Of a stretch of DNA of 64,000 bases, positions 48,401-59,335 are shown piece by piece. The notes beneath the pieces were generated by a model. It had not been told where the DNA came from. It was given only the letters and a program-made list of their open reading frames with translations, and ran no database searches. The position numbers and the translations under genes were made by a program. Position 1 is the stretch's first letter. Each line of letters starts with the position of its first letter. Source of the DNA: Neocallimastix lanati (nom. inval.) (taxonomy: Eukaryota; Neocallimastigomycota; Neocallimastigomycetes; Neocallimastigales; Neocallimastigaceae); assembly GCA_016946835.1 (NCBI GenBank), contig JACVTC010000103.1, positions 56,001 to 120,000 of the forward strand, in the 5' to 3' direction.

Positions 48401-48593
48401 GGAAGGGAAAAATTCCCGCATAGTACAACTTGCCGAAATACATAGTATTTTCGAGTATTTTTATTTTTTTTATTTTTTAAATTTTTTATTTTTAATTTCA
48501 AATGTACTTTTCACCTACATGTATTTTTTAAAATAAAATTAATAAAGTTTTGGAAGTGTATTCTCTTCCCTGTCTATAAAAAAAAAAAAAAAA
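48401..48593 (+). mobile_element. LINE copy D3: family-D 3'UTR only, with poly(A)
   Basis: GGAAGGGAAAAATTCCCGCA onward matches the 3'UTRs of D1 and D2 and closes with an A-run at 48578-48593. The start GGGAAAAATTCCC is a perfect palindrome also present in D1 and D2. No coding sequence is retained. Confidence 0.9.
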
Positions 48594-51500
48594 TTTAACT
48601 GATAGGAATCTTTTTATAGTCTTTCACTACTAACATTATTTACATTTTCATTTCAGTTTATTTATGATTACATTAGAGAAAATTATTTTATCAATCAAAG
48701 TTCAACAAATCGATTAGAATTTCAGAAACTCAAAAGTTAAATGAAAATACATAACAGGAAAAAAAAAAAAGAGTTTATTCATTACTAAAATAACAGGAAA
48801 AAAGATATTATTCATTACTACAAAATTCTTAAGTTGTTCATTTTATTTAAATTTAATCAATTACTCCACGAAGATAGGATCTTCATTTTTTATTATTATT
48901 TTTTTTTTATTTTTATTTTTCTATTTAATTATATATATATATATATATATTTTTTTTTTATCTATTCTTCTTAGTTTTTAGTATTTTAGTTCTCATTGTT
49001 TCATTTTTTTAAATTGTAGTTTTTTAGTTCATTATGGAAAAGATATTTCACCGGGGTTCTCGCTGCTATGGAACATCTAACAGGGTTGACTTTTATCCGT
49101 GGTATATACTCATGGACTAATGCTAAAATGAAGGAATTTATTCATTCTAATTGCAAAAAATTCAATAATAATATTTTGTCAGTAAAGAGAATTATTAAAT
49201 TCAATGATAGCTTCTTCAGGATAAAAGTATACACTCCAAATTTCAACTTCAAAAAATTTAAAAAAGTATTTAAAAAAGTACTATCAGGAGTTAAAATTTC
49301 ATATTGCAGATGTTCCAAATGGAATCATAAGGTTTCTTTTCGGCATTTAAAACAAAATTTAATATCTAATAACACATCCAATGATATTAACACAGTAAAC
49401 CTCAGTTCAACAAATTTAGTAAATGCTAATAATGACAATCATGAACTAATTGCTCCAAATATTCCTAATCTTAATTTTCAAAATCCATTTTTACATTCTA
49501 ACACAGGAAAGTTTTCTTTTTGTCTTAGTTGGAATACCAACGGATGGAATTTTGTGAAAAGAGATAGTATTGAGTACTTCAACACAATATTTAAACCATT
49601 ATTTATATGTTTTCAGGAAACAGATAATGATACCAATGATGCTAGAAATCCATGTAAAGTAACACTTCCCAACTATAAATATTTCATGAAAAGAATGAAT
49701 CCTACTACTCCAGGTTGCAGAGGTTTATATCTTGGTTATCATGTCTCATGTCAAGCAGTACTTGAAGATAATTCCTATACTTATCTTGTTTCTTTAACAA
49801 CTTATAGTCTCTGGAATCACTCTAAGTATTCTGTTGGTAATGTCTATATTCCCACAAAGAAACACTCATTACAAGTCCGATATGCATTTTCAGAAGTTTT
49901 CACATGGCTTCAGAATCACACTAATCATCCATCTATTCTTCTTGGAGACTTTAACATGAGTACCTCTGATTTACAAAATAAATTATCCAATAGTAACCTT
50001 GATAACTGGTTTATTCTTCCGATTAATGGTTCACCTATTTCATGGACAAGAGGTAGTTTTTCATCAGATATTGATCATGCGTTAGTCAATTCAAGTATGC
50101 TGGATAAAATATCAAGTGCTTATTTTGTTGATTATCCTTCTGTATCTGATCATAAACCTCTCATGGTTTATTGTAAGAAAATTACCACTGATGAATCATT
50201 TTTGTTACCAAAAAAAATTTGTAAGATGGGATAGGAATAAATGTCTTGAACAAAAGAAAGAAATATGTCATCACAATAAATTTGAAATTCTTAGTGAAGA
50301 AATAAGTAATGAAGAACTTTCAATAGATTGTGTTATTGAAAAGTTCATTAATACTACCAATTCCATAGCTAAGGATTTATCGATTACATTTTCAACAGAA
50401 ATCAGGAAAGCGATGTTTAGAATGTCACGAAAAATTTATTGTCTTCAAAAGGTAAAGCATATTAAATACAAACAAATTAAGCGTTATGTTTCTGCAAATG
50501 ATTCCAATGAATTTGCTAAAATAGTTGACTCATATAACAGACTTTGTGAATCAATTAATAAAAAATGTAACGAATTTAGGAAAAAAGAATATTTATATTG
50601 GATTAAAATTGGATGTTCGTTAGCTCTTAAAAAAGGATAGTAGGAAAGCATGGAAATGGGTTAAAAAGAATGAAAAAATAAATAATCAGTCTTTCACGGT
50701 CTCTCATCCTATTAAAAATTATAATAATGAACTTGTTTCTTCTACAGATGAAAAATTAAAAGTTTGGCATTCTCATTATAAATTCTTAGGGTCAGATTCT
50801 TCAGGTCATAGTCTTTCTAAAGATTACTGGAAAGATTCTGATGCACTAAGGAATTTGGGAAGACCAAGGCAACAAGAATGAGATATTAACCAAGGCATTA
50901 ATGATGAAGAAATTTGCAAAGCTATCTTCTCCACTCCTAACTTTAAAGTTTGTGGTCCTGATGGTATTCCAATGGAATTCTTCAAAGCTTTGATTCCTTG
51001 TAAAGATGATTCAGAAGGATCAAGTGATAATAATAGTAATATTTCATCTGGTTTTAAATGTCTCAAAGCCTTAATCAATCGTATTTGGAATGGTGATTTC
51101 CCAAAATCATGGAATAACGCATCAATAGTTTCTATTCCTAAAAAGGGCGATCTATCAGATTATAATAACTATCGTGGCATCTCTCTTATCAATAATGGAT
51201 TAAAAATTATTGCAAAAATCATGGCTAATAGAATCTCTAAATATGGAATTGATGAAGGTTTTATAAGACCTGAATAATTTGGATTTCGTAATCGAGAAGA
51301 ATGTATAAGTCTTTACACTACATTAAGAATTATATGTCAGAGAAGGAAATTTGAAAATAAATACTTACCTTGCTTTTTTGGAGCGTATGACTCAGTGCCC
51401 ATATATAATGTATTAATGAAGATTCATCACTTAGGTATTAGAGGTAAGTGCTATAATTTTATTGAAAATTTATACTTATCTTCCAAGGCTTGTGTAAGAG

Positions 51501-52450
51501 TTGATGGACAATTATCGGAATCATTTAATATTAAGAAAAGAGTTCGTCAAGGTTGTCCCCTCTCACCAATTTTGTTTAACTTGTTCATTAATGATATTTT
51601 TGATAATTGTAATAACTATGGCATCTCTATTGGTGAAAAACGTTGTTGTGGAGGTCTTTTTGCAGATGACATTGTATTATGTGCTCCAACAAGATCTCAA
51701 CTTAAGAAATTGTTAAAGTTTGCCAGTAAATGGGCTAGGAATAATGAAATGCAATTTGGTATCTATAAATGTGCCAGTTTAGTAGTACGAGGAGAATTTT
51801 CTAGTTTTCTTTATAATAGTAATCCTACCTTCTATCTTTCAGATCAAGAGTTACCTAAAACGAATTGCTATATCTACTTAGGTGTACCATTTTCAAATGA
51901 TTTAGAATTGAAACCGATCATACTGCGAATGAATAATAAAGTTAGAAATGCACTTTATTCCATAAAAGGATTTCTTAAGAACCCTCATATTCCTATCCCT
52001 TATAAAAGAATGTTATTTTCAGCTATAGTAATTGGACAAGTTTCATATTATGCACCTCTACTTGGATCTAACAAAGATAGAACGAGAAGTACGCAGACAT
52101 TAGTTAATTCAGGATTATACTGGATTGAAGGATTTTCTAAAGGGAATAGCTTTACTTCCCTTTATTGTGTTTCTAAAGAACTTAACGTTCCTCCTCTTTC
52201 GGCGAAATGTGCTATTGCTCAGGTAAGGTGTTTTAAAAAATGGAAAAACTCGAAATGTATTATCTCTGATTTACTTAGAGATATATCTCGTTGTAGACGT
52301 CTTGCATGTGATAAAGAAAGTAAAATTTTAGCTGACAAATTAAATAAATTTCCATCAAAAAAAAGCTATTTTAAACTTTTACTGGGATAGAGATATGGCA
52401 GGAAAATCAATTAAAGCTAAAGCTTATAAGAAAAATAAATTTGAAAAAAG
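48594..52450 (+). mobile_element. LINE copy C: 5' leader and mutated ORF, 3' end missing
   Basis: Starts after the D3 A-run with a 440-bp AT-rich leader, then an ORF related to family A but clearly diverged. It stops near 52450, just after the segment matching NKFEE of family A, without finger region, 3'UTR or poly(A). Sequence of another gene remnant (minus strand) takes over. Loss of the 3' end is not expected from target-primed insertion and implies a later deletion or recombination. It is the most decayed and so probably the oldest unit. Confidence 0.85.
49034..52450 (+). pseudogene. LINE-C polyprotein, multiply broken
   Basis: ATG at 49034 (MEKIFHRGSRCYG) aligns with the start region of family A; the frame shifts near 49075 into FIRGIYSWTNAKM. 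The N-domain and endonuclease (SWNTNGWNF, FQET, LGDFNMS, SDIDHALV, SDHKPLMV) follow. Breaks: one extra A in the 8-A run near 50211; a shift near 50630; TGA at about 50881 where family A has Trp; TAA at 51275-51277 replacing Gln in RPEQFGF; indels near 51362-51390 that remove the first catalytic Asp of RT motif A (ACTTACCTTGC runs into GGAGCGTATGAC); Gly to Arg before VRQGCPLSP; and a shift near 52378. The FADD box itself is intact. Non-functional. Confidence 0.87.
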
Positions 52451-52849
52451 ATCATCAGTTATATCATAATAACGTGCATTTGGAAAAGTACCTTCACCTT
52501 AATAAATAACATAATCAGATCCTTTACTTGAAATATCACATTCTGTAAGATTAATATCTGTATATTCTTTAACATCTCAATCATCAGGATTATTTATATC
52601 ACTAAATTCTTCAGTGAAACTATAATTACTTGAATAACATTCTTAAATGAATCGTAATATCAAATAATCCACTATTACTATGTTCTTCACAAATATAAAA
52701 ATTTACACATTCATCATCACTAAATATATATAATTTTTTCAATGGGTGGTTTAATTCAAAATATTCACCTGTAAAGAATTACTTTTTCTTATAATTGAAT
52801 AGGTACTATCAACTAAAACAACTAAAATAAATACAAGTATTAATTTCAT
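52451..52849 (-). pseudogene. Decayed secreted-protein gene, truncated by the LINE-C junction
   Basis: Read on the minus strand from ATG at 52849: a signal-peptide-like start (MKLILVFILVVLVDSTYS), then pieces in two frames (EYFELNHPLKKLYIFSDDE, CVNFYICEEHSNSG, SNYSFTEEFSDINNPDD, DINLTECDISSKGSDYVIY) broken by frameshifts and stops. The remains end at the LINE-C border near 52450. It is divergent from the Cys-containing gene at 53290 and may be a relative, since both show short secreted Asn/Asp/Cys-containing sequence. The ancestral function is unknown. Confidence 0.55.
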
Positions 52850-53289
52850 TTTTAATAATAATAATTATATTATTGAATAATATTTTTATTAATTTTTTTT
52901 TTAAAAAAAAATATAAATCAAAAAGACATTTTATATGTTATAAATTTATAATATAAAATACATTAATATTAATATAAGAGCTAGTATATGAGTTAATTGT
53001 GTTTTATTGATTCATATGATATGTATAACAATATATATATACATATAATTTATGTTTGTATGTAATATAAGATAATGTGTAATTTAATATTTTCAATATA
53101 TCTTCTTTAATTTTAATTAATAAATATTACGTTAACTTAACAACATAATAATTTATTTTTATTATAGCATTCATATTAATTTTATTAAGATTTTCTTAAA
53201 TATTTTTTTTTTGATTAGTATTTTTTTTTCTATAATGATTTAATAAAATTATTCTAAAATATACAATTATTTTATAATATTATTACTAG
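52850..53289. other. AT-rich divergent intergenic region
   Basis: 440 bp between two divergent secreted-protein remnants. It would hold both promoters, but no element stands out. Confidence 0.5.
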
Positions 53290-54027
53290 ATGTTTGTACA
53301 ACATATATTATATATGTTTATATATTTTCAAACAGTGTATTCATATGTTCGAAATATAACTGTTAATTCTAAAAATATCTCAGAAAATTATATTCAAGAA
53401 TACAGCAACAATGATATACCAAAAGATACTATAAGTATGGATAATACCAACTATAGATACAATTATTATTGTAGAGATAATAATTGTATTAGTTTTATAA
53501 ACGATAATTCTAAAATATATATTGAATTTCCAGATGAAAACGGTAATATAAAAAAATATATTCTTAAAACTTGTCCATATGAGGATATATTTTTTCAAAA
53601 TAAAGAATGTCCAAAATTTCGTAAAAATGAAAATTCTGAAGGTCTTGACTATATATATTATACATGTAACTCAGACTAAGAATGTTTCATTAATAAATGT
53701 ATTTATAATTATTGTGTTTTTTATGATAATTCACCAATAACACACTGTAATCTTATTTATAAATATTTTTCTATATTTCATATTTCATATTTACATTGTG
53801 GTAAAACATATGGTCAATTATGTAATGAAGATAATGAATGTTCATCAAAATTATGTTTTGGTAAATGTTCTAGTGCTGTACAGACGCCTAAAGAAGAACA
53901 AGAATTCAGAAAATTAGTCGAAACAATTTGTTCTATTTTAGCTCTTATTAGTATTTCTGTACTTATATGTATTATTTATTATATATATTCATGTTATAAA
54001 AATAAATATAAAAAGATTAATCACTAA
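53290..54027 (+). pseudogene. Secreted/membrane Cys-rich protein gene with a single in-frame TAA
   Basis: The frame from ATG 53290 stops at TAA 53677-53679 (129 codons) but stays open for another 115 codons to TAA at 54025. Both halves read as one protein: a signal-like start (MFVQHILYMFIYFQTVYSYV), an ectodomain with scattered Cys (YCRDNNCISF, LKTCPYEDIFF), then beyond the stop ECFINKCIYNYC, LHCGKTYGQLCNEDNECSS, and a C-terminal membrane segment (ICSILALISISVLICIIYY) with a basic tail. The paired-Cys C-terminal block plus a single membrane anchor resembles expanded surface-protein families I associate with anaerobic fungi (from memory, not checked). One substitution would explain the break. 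A recent pseudogene is most likely; stop readthrough is an alternative. Confidence 0.65.
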
Positions 54028-55019
54028 TAATATTCAAGTATTATTTTAATATAACATTTAAAATTTTAAAACTATAAGTACATTATAATTAAAATACTTA
54101 TATAAATCAATAATAATTTTTCAAAAATTTATAATTAAATTACTCATTTAAAAATTAAATCTTTATTTTCAATATTTTTAATTATGGATTTTTCTTTTTT
54201 AATTTATTTATTTACAGTTTTTATTTTGAATATTGATTTATTTCATATTAATATTTAAAAAATTTTTATGTTCAAATTTAGACAAATAATTTTTTTTTTT
54301 TTTTTTTAATTTTGTGTAATAAATATATTAATAAATAAATAAAATTAAAGTTAACAATAATTGCAGATATATTAAAAATTAATATTTCATTTGAAATAAA
54401 TTAATTTGTGGATTCGATTTTCAATAAACTTTAAAATTTTAAAAATCTTTTTTTTTAATACTTAGTTTGATAATAGTTTAAGTTAGAGACATACATTATA
54501 ATAGTTATTTGTACCTATCTATTCATAAACCTAATAATTATTTTAATGTATTGTATTATTTTATTATGAATTATCATTATATAGAATAAATAATATGAAG
54601 TTTTTGCACACAATTTTAATACAACTTATAAAAGTAGACTATCATAAATTATTTATTAATAATTAAAATAGGTCCCTATTTTCCCTATTTTTAATTACTA
54701 TAATTATATTGAAAATATTATTATTTATTAAACATTAAACATATTTTAAATAGGTTTATATATTATTTTTTAATAATATATCTTTTTAGTTATACAATAT
54801 AAAATTTAAATAAATTTTTTAAAATAATAATATTATATAAGTAAAGTTTTTACTAAATAATAAAGTAATATTTTAATAATTAAGTTGATAAGTCCATTTT
54901 TATTAATTACTTTATTTTTTTTTGTAAGATTAACACATGTTGATTTTAATTATTCATTCCCTTCTTTCAAGAAGAAATATTTAGGTAGATCCATAAAGCT
55001 CTACATCTGAAATTATCTA
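54028..55019. other. AT-rich intergenic spacer
   Basis: About 1 kb without a supportable gene. Codon-like sequence resumes only near 54955. Confidence 0.55.
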
Positions 55020-55030
55020 CGAAAGTAAAG

Positions 55031-55503
55031 AAGAAATAAAAAATTCGAATTATGATAAAGAGTGCATGACTTCAATATCCTTAGCCAATTATAAACAGGT
55101 GTGTTCCAGTACTAAAATTGGAAGCTGCAAAAGTTTCTATAAAGAACTATTAAAATATTTTTCAGTTGGTAGTGCAGTGCCTCAATTTAGCGAAATATTT
55201 CAGACATTTAAATTTAAATATATAATGAATAGCTTACCGTCCAAATGCTTTTAAATAAAAAAAGTAGTTAATTTATAAATTCTATTTACGTAATTACCCA
55301 AAATTGTTTAGATAAAGCTCTATCTCTATCAGATAATTGTACATCTAAAAAAATGTACTGAGTCTTTAATTGTACTTTTAAAGTATATTACAGTTAACCA
55401 ATATGGATCGTATGAAAATTTATCTTTCACTATTGGATCTTTCTTTTATGATGAACTATATTCAATAAAAAAACATGATTTCTATATTAGATTTCAATTA
55501 TAA
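55031..55503 (+). pseudogene. Remnant of a secreted Cys-containing protein gene
   Basis: Plus-strand pieces EEIKNSNYDKECMTSISLANY, QVCSSTKIGSCKSFYKELL, FQTFKFKYIMNSLPSKCF (to the stop at 55254), then after several stops and shifts YITVNQYGSYENLSF and FFYDELYSIKKHDFYIRFQL to 55503. The pattern C-x6-C-x-FY followed by a Cys-ending segment resembles a repeated extracellular module known to me from anaerobic-fungal surface proteins, but this is from memory. No start or signal peptide is left. Confidence 0.4.
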
Positions 55504-55873
55504 AAAAAAAATATTTAATTTTATATTTTTTATAATTCTTTAATTTTAATTTTAATTTTATTTTGCTTTATTACATTTTTTATTTCTATTTTAAATTATT
55601 ATTTTAGAAAAACATTTTTTACTAATTTTTTATTTATTTTATATTTTAATTAGTTTTAATATTATATTTAAAATAAAAATATTTAAAATAAAAATATTAA
55701 AAATAACATTTAAAAAGAAATATTGCTCTTTCTATATTATTATTTTTATTATTCTTAAATGAAATATATAAATTATTTTATACATTTAAGAAATAAATTT
55801 TTTTAATTATTATTTTAATTTATAAAATTGAATTAAATAAAAAAAAACTTATTTTCTTTGGTTTTTTGAATAC

Positions 55874-56189
55874 TAGACGAATGTTCTTTTATTTAAAAAA
55901 AATAGTAAAATAATTTTTTAAAAGAAATAATTGCTGAATTCGTCTAAATTTCAAAGAGTTTTTTTTTTTTTTTTTTTTTTTTTGTTTGTTTGTTTGTTTG
56001 TTTTCTTTTTAATTTAGAATATTCGAATTTCATTATGCTCATCAATGGATATTTATTGATTTGACTAGACAGCATTTTAAAACTTATAATTTTTTTAATT
56101 GCTGAAAACTGTCTAAATTAAGACATAGCTTTCAAATTCAAAAAGACATTAGCAGAAAAAGGTTGAAGTAACTGTCTAACACAAGACAG
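55874..56189. repeat. Three small hairpins sharing a TAGAC/GTCTA stem
   Basis: TAGACGAAT (55874-55882) pairs with ATTCGTCTA (55938-55946). TAGACAG (56066-56072) pairs with CTGTCTA (56109-56115). CTGTCT (56172-56177) pairs with AGACAG (56184-56189) around a 6-nt loop. In the first two, the left arm is preceded by ACT and the right arm by TTGCTGA and followed by AAATT, so they look like diverged copies of one unit. A 20-plus T-run and a TTTG microsatellite lie between the first two. Confidence 0.45.
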
Positions 56190-56199
56190 GGGTTTCGTT

Positions 56200-56515
56200 T
56201 TCATTAAAATTTCATTTTTATTTAACATTTGTTTATAAAAAATAAATACCAGATTTATTTTTAAAACAAAAATCAAATAAAAATAAAGAGTTTTATTATT
56301 AATGGTAAAATAAATTTTATAAGATAATTAATATTTATTAAAAAATAATATTAACTAAAAATAATTAGTGGTAGAGTTTAGTAATATCTCTACTCTCTAC
56401 TTAATTATTTGTTTTTTTATATTATTTAAATATTTTTTTATATTTAATTATATATTCTAAATAAATTAGATTAATTATTCAGTTTTTTAAATTATTTAGT
56501 TTTTTTCTTAATTAT

Positions 56516-56551
<36 letters not shown>

Positions 56552-57066
56552 TATTCAATTTATTTAATTATAAAATATTTTTATGAATATATTTTATTTT
56601 TTAATATTTATTTAATTATTTACTTTTCATATATAATTATTTAAATTAATTATTATTCAATTTTTTTTTTTTTTCATATAATTATTTAAATTAATTATTA
56701 TTCAATTTTTTTTTTTTTTTTTTTCATATATAATTATTTAAATTAATTATTATTCAATTTTTTTTTTTTTGTATTAAAATATATTAAAAAAATTTATGGG
56801 GAAATACAACACATTTACTAATAATAAAATTAATAAGTACTATCAATAAATATTATGTAATTTTATAATTATAATGGTTAAATATAATTATTTTTGAAAT
56901 TATTTTTTTTATTATTATTTATTAATATTTAATTATTATATTAAAACTACAATGATACTATATTAAATTATATATACATGATTTAAAAAAGTTTTTATCC
57001 TTTTTTATATATTTAATGGATATTATTATTATTATTATTATAATAAATAAATTAAAATAATTATAT

Positions 57067-57113
<47 letters not shown>

Positions 57114-57137
57114 TTTGTTTTCTTTTACTTAGTTATA
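56200..57137. other. AT-rich spacer with 43-base T-run
   Basis: Separates the remnant at 55503 from the 3' end of the expansin-like gene. Contains the repeat listed at 56627 and a T-run at 57069-57111, the latter read on the minus strand as an A-tract just downstream of the gene's stop. No gene. Confidence 0.6.
56627..56772. repeat. Three tandem copies of CATATAATTATTTAAATTAA with variable T-tracts
   Basis: A conserved segment of about 35 bp (starting CATATAATTATTTAAATT, ending TTATTATTCAA) occurs three times, each followed by a T-run of 12-18. Only the T-run length and one extra TA vary. Confidence 0.8.
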
Positions 57138-58811
57138 TTATATATTGTGAGTGTGACCACGATTGTAATTTCCATTGGCATTACGTGGATTTCTTCTTCT
57201 AGTTAAAGTACGGGTAACACCAGTAGCCACACGATTGGTTATATTGGTAACTTCTGCTCTCTTTACAAAGGCAAGAATACCTACACCAGCAGCGAAAAGA
57301 CCACCCATAACTACTGGTATAGCTGTAGCTGTTCCATTGCCACCACCATTATTACCACCATTACTATTATCAACGACATTGTTTATATTTTGTGAGGCAT
57401 CTCTATCGGTTACATCATCATTATTTTGTGATATATTTGTATTTTCGTTAGCATTTGTATTAGTATTGGCATTAGTATTAGTATTAGCATTGGCATTGGT
57501 ATTAGCATAGGTATTAGTATTAGTATAGGTATTGGTATTGGTATTGGCATTAGTATTGGTATTAATTGTTGGAATAGTTTGAATAGTAGAAGTATTAATT
57601 TTCTCGATAGATGTGGGAGCTACTATTGGCATTGTATTTGTAGCTTCTAATGGTTTAATAGTTTTAGTTCTAGTAGTTATTATGACAGTTGTTCTGGTTG
57701 TTTTTCTGGGAACAGGAGATTTACTATATTCAGGAACTTTTGTATTAGAGGATATTATATTTTTAGTAGTAGTAGTAGAGAGTAGAGTTTTGTCTTTAGC
57801 CATTGATGTTTCATTTAATTTTTCTACTATTGGCTTATTATTGAAATTGACATTATTTATTTTTGATTCATTTTGACCCATCAAATTTGGATTACTAGTG
57901 GTAGTAGTAGTTATAATTCTTTTTATAGTAGTAGTAGTAGTTGTTATAATTATTGGCATTCTTGAAGTGGTTGTTGTAACTCTCTTAGTCGACACTATTG
58001 GTAATGTTTTAGTAGTTGTTGTAGTAGTAGTTGTGATTGGTCTCTTAGTAGTAGTGGTAGTTGTGGTTGGTATTCTTGTAGTAGTAGTAGTGGTGGTAGT
58101 AGTAGTAGTTGTAGTTGGTCTTCTTGTAGTAGTAGTAGTGGTGGTGGTAGTAGTGGTTGGTCTTCTAGTAGTAGTTGTAGTAGTGGTGGTAGTAGTAGTT
58201 GTGGTGGTAGTAGTGGTTGGTCTTCTAGTAGTAGTTGTAGTAGTAGTGGTAGTTGTAGTAGTTGTAGTTGGTCTTCTAGTAGTAGTGGTGGTAGTAGTGG
58301 TTGGTCTTCTAGTAGTAGTAGTAGTTGTAGTAGTTGTTCTTCTAGTAGTAGTAGTAGTGGTGGTGGTAGTTCTTCTAGTAGTTGTAGTAGTAGTAGTGGT
58401 GGTAGTCTTTTTAGTATTTGTAGAGGAGATAGTATTCTTTTTGTTATCTAATTTTTCAACATATTCCCATGGCCATTCTTTTATTCCAGTAATATCATGA
58501 GTAGCCATATATATAGCAACTTCATTATAACTTTCAATAATTTTTGATTTACTGACACCAGTTTTTTCAGAAAGTTCCTGTAAGTAATCACTATCATATT
58601 TATTGTTAACATATATTTTACCACTATCTGATATAATAGTCCAGACGATTTGAATAACACCAGTAGATTTCTTTGCTATTTTTTCGAAAAGAGTTTGACT
58701 TAAATCAATTTGGGTTTCACCACATGATCCACATTGATCAATAACTTTACCTTTGACTATTATTATTATTATTATTATTATTATTTTAATATTATATTTT
58801 CATTAGTATTA

Positions 58812-58842
<31 letters not shown>

Positions 58843-59335
58843 TATTAATTTTAATATTAGAATTTCTAAATTCTATTTTACTTGTAAATTTTTATACATA
58901 CCAACTTTATATGAACCTACAGCTTTATCATAGTTAAGAGGCATAACAATAGCATATTTATCACAATATTTATAATTTCCATCTTCCTTCTCTTCAAAAT
59001 ATTTTGGGTGCTATTAGAAATTAAGGTATTATTGTTAACAATATTTAATAAATTAATTAGTAAATATATAAATATTTGATTTTTATATTAACAACTTCTA
59101 ATAAATATATTCAAATCTTTATTTATTTATTTATTTATTTTTATTTTATTTTATTTTATTATATTTTTACCATAGCAATAAAAAGATGATTATGGGGTAT
59201 ACCGGTTTCACATTTTGGATCTTCTTCAGTATCGCATTCATCAGGACAACCATAGAAGGTTGAGCTGTATGAATAGTGTTTTGCGAAAACACTATTCACT
59301 AATACTACAAATAATAAGAAAAGATACGATTTCAT
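57138..59335 (-). CDS. Expansin-like double-psi beta-barrel protein with poly-Thr stalk and membrane anchor (3 exons)
   Basis: Exons 59335-59171, 59010-58902 and 58756-57138 join in frame at GT-AG introns (160 and 145 bp) to 630 residues. A signal peptide (MKSYLFLLFVVLVNSVFA) precedes a barrel of about 135 residues containing STFYGCPDECD, YCDKYAIVMPLNYD, GKVIDQCGSCGETQIDLS and TGVIQIVWTI. DxCxxC followed by IDLS and IxW is the hallmark of RlpA/barwin/expansin-type barrels, which loosen plant or microbial cell-wall polymers without hydrolysis. Then come a short linker (IKEWPWEYVEK), about 130 residues of (T)n-RRPT stalk, a Ser/Thr/Lys region, an (NT/NA)n stretch, a Gly-rich turn, one membrane segment (TAIPVVMGGLFAAGVGILAF) and a basic tail rich in Arg/Asn ending GHTHNI. 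Inferred: surface-displayed wall-loosening protein on an O-glycosylated stalk. The stalk DNA makes a false Val-rich frame on the plus strand. Confidence 0.85.

Noticed and set aside
32456-52450. LTR retrotransposon or DNA transposon explanation for the array
   Set aside because: No long terminal repeats, integrase or protease, or terminal inverted repeats were seen. AP endonuclease, LINE-type RT and poly(A) ends define non-LTR elements.
57898-58500. 200-codon Val-rich plus-strand frame opposite the expansin-like gene
   Set aside because: It is the complement of the ACT/ACC Thr-stalk repeat (GTAGTAGT...), not an independent gene.
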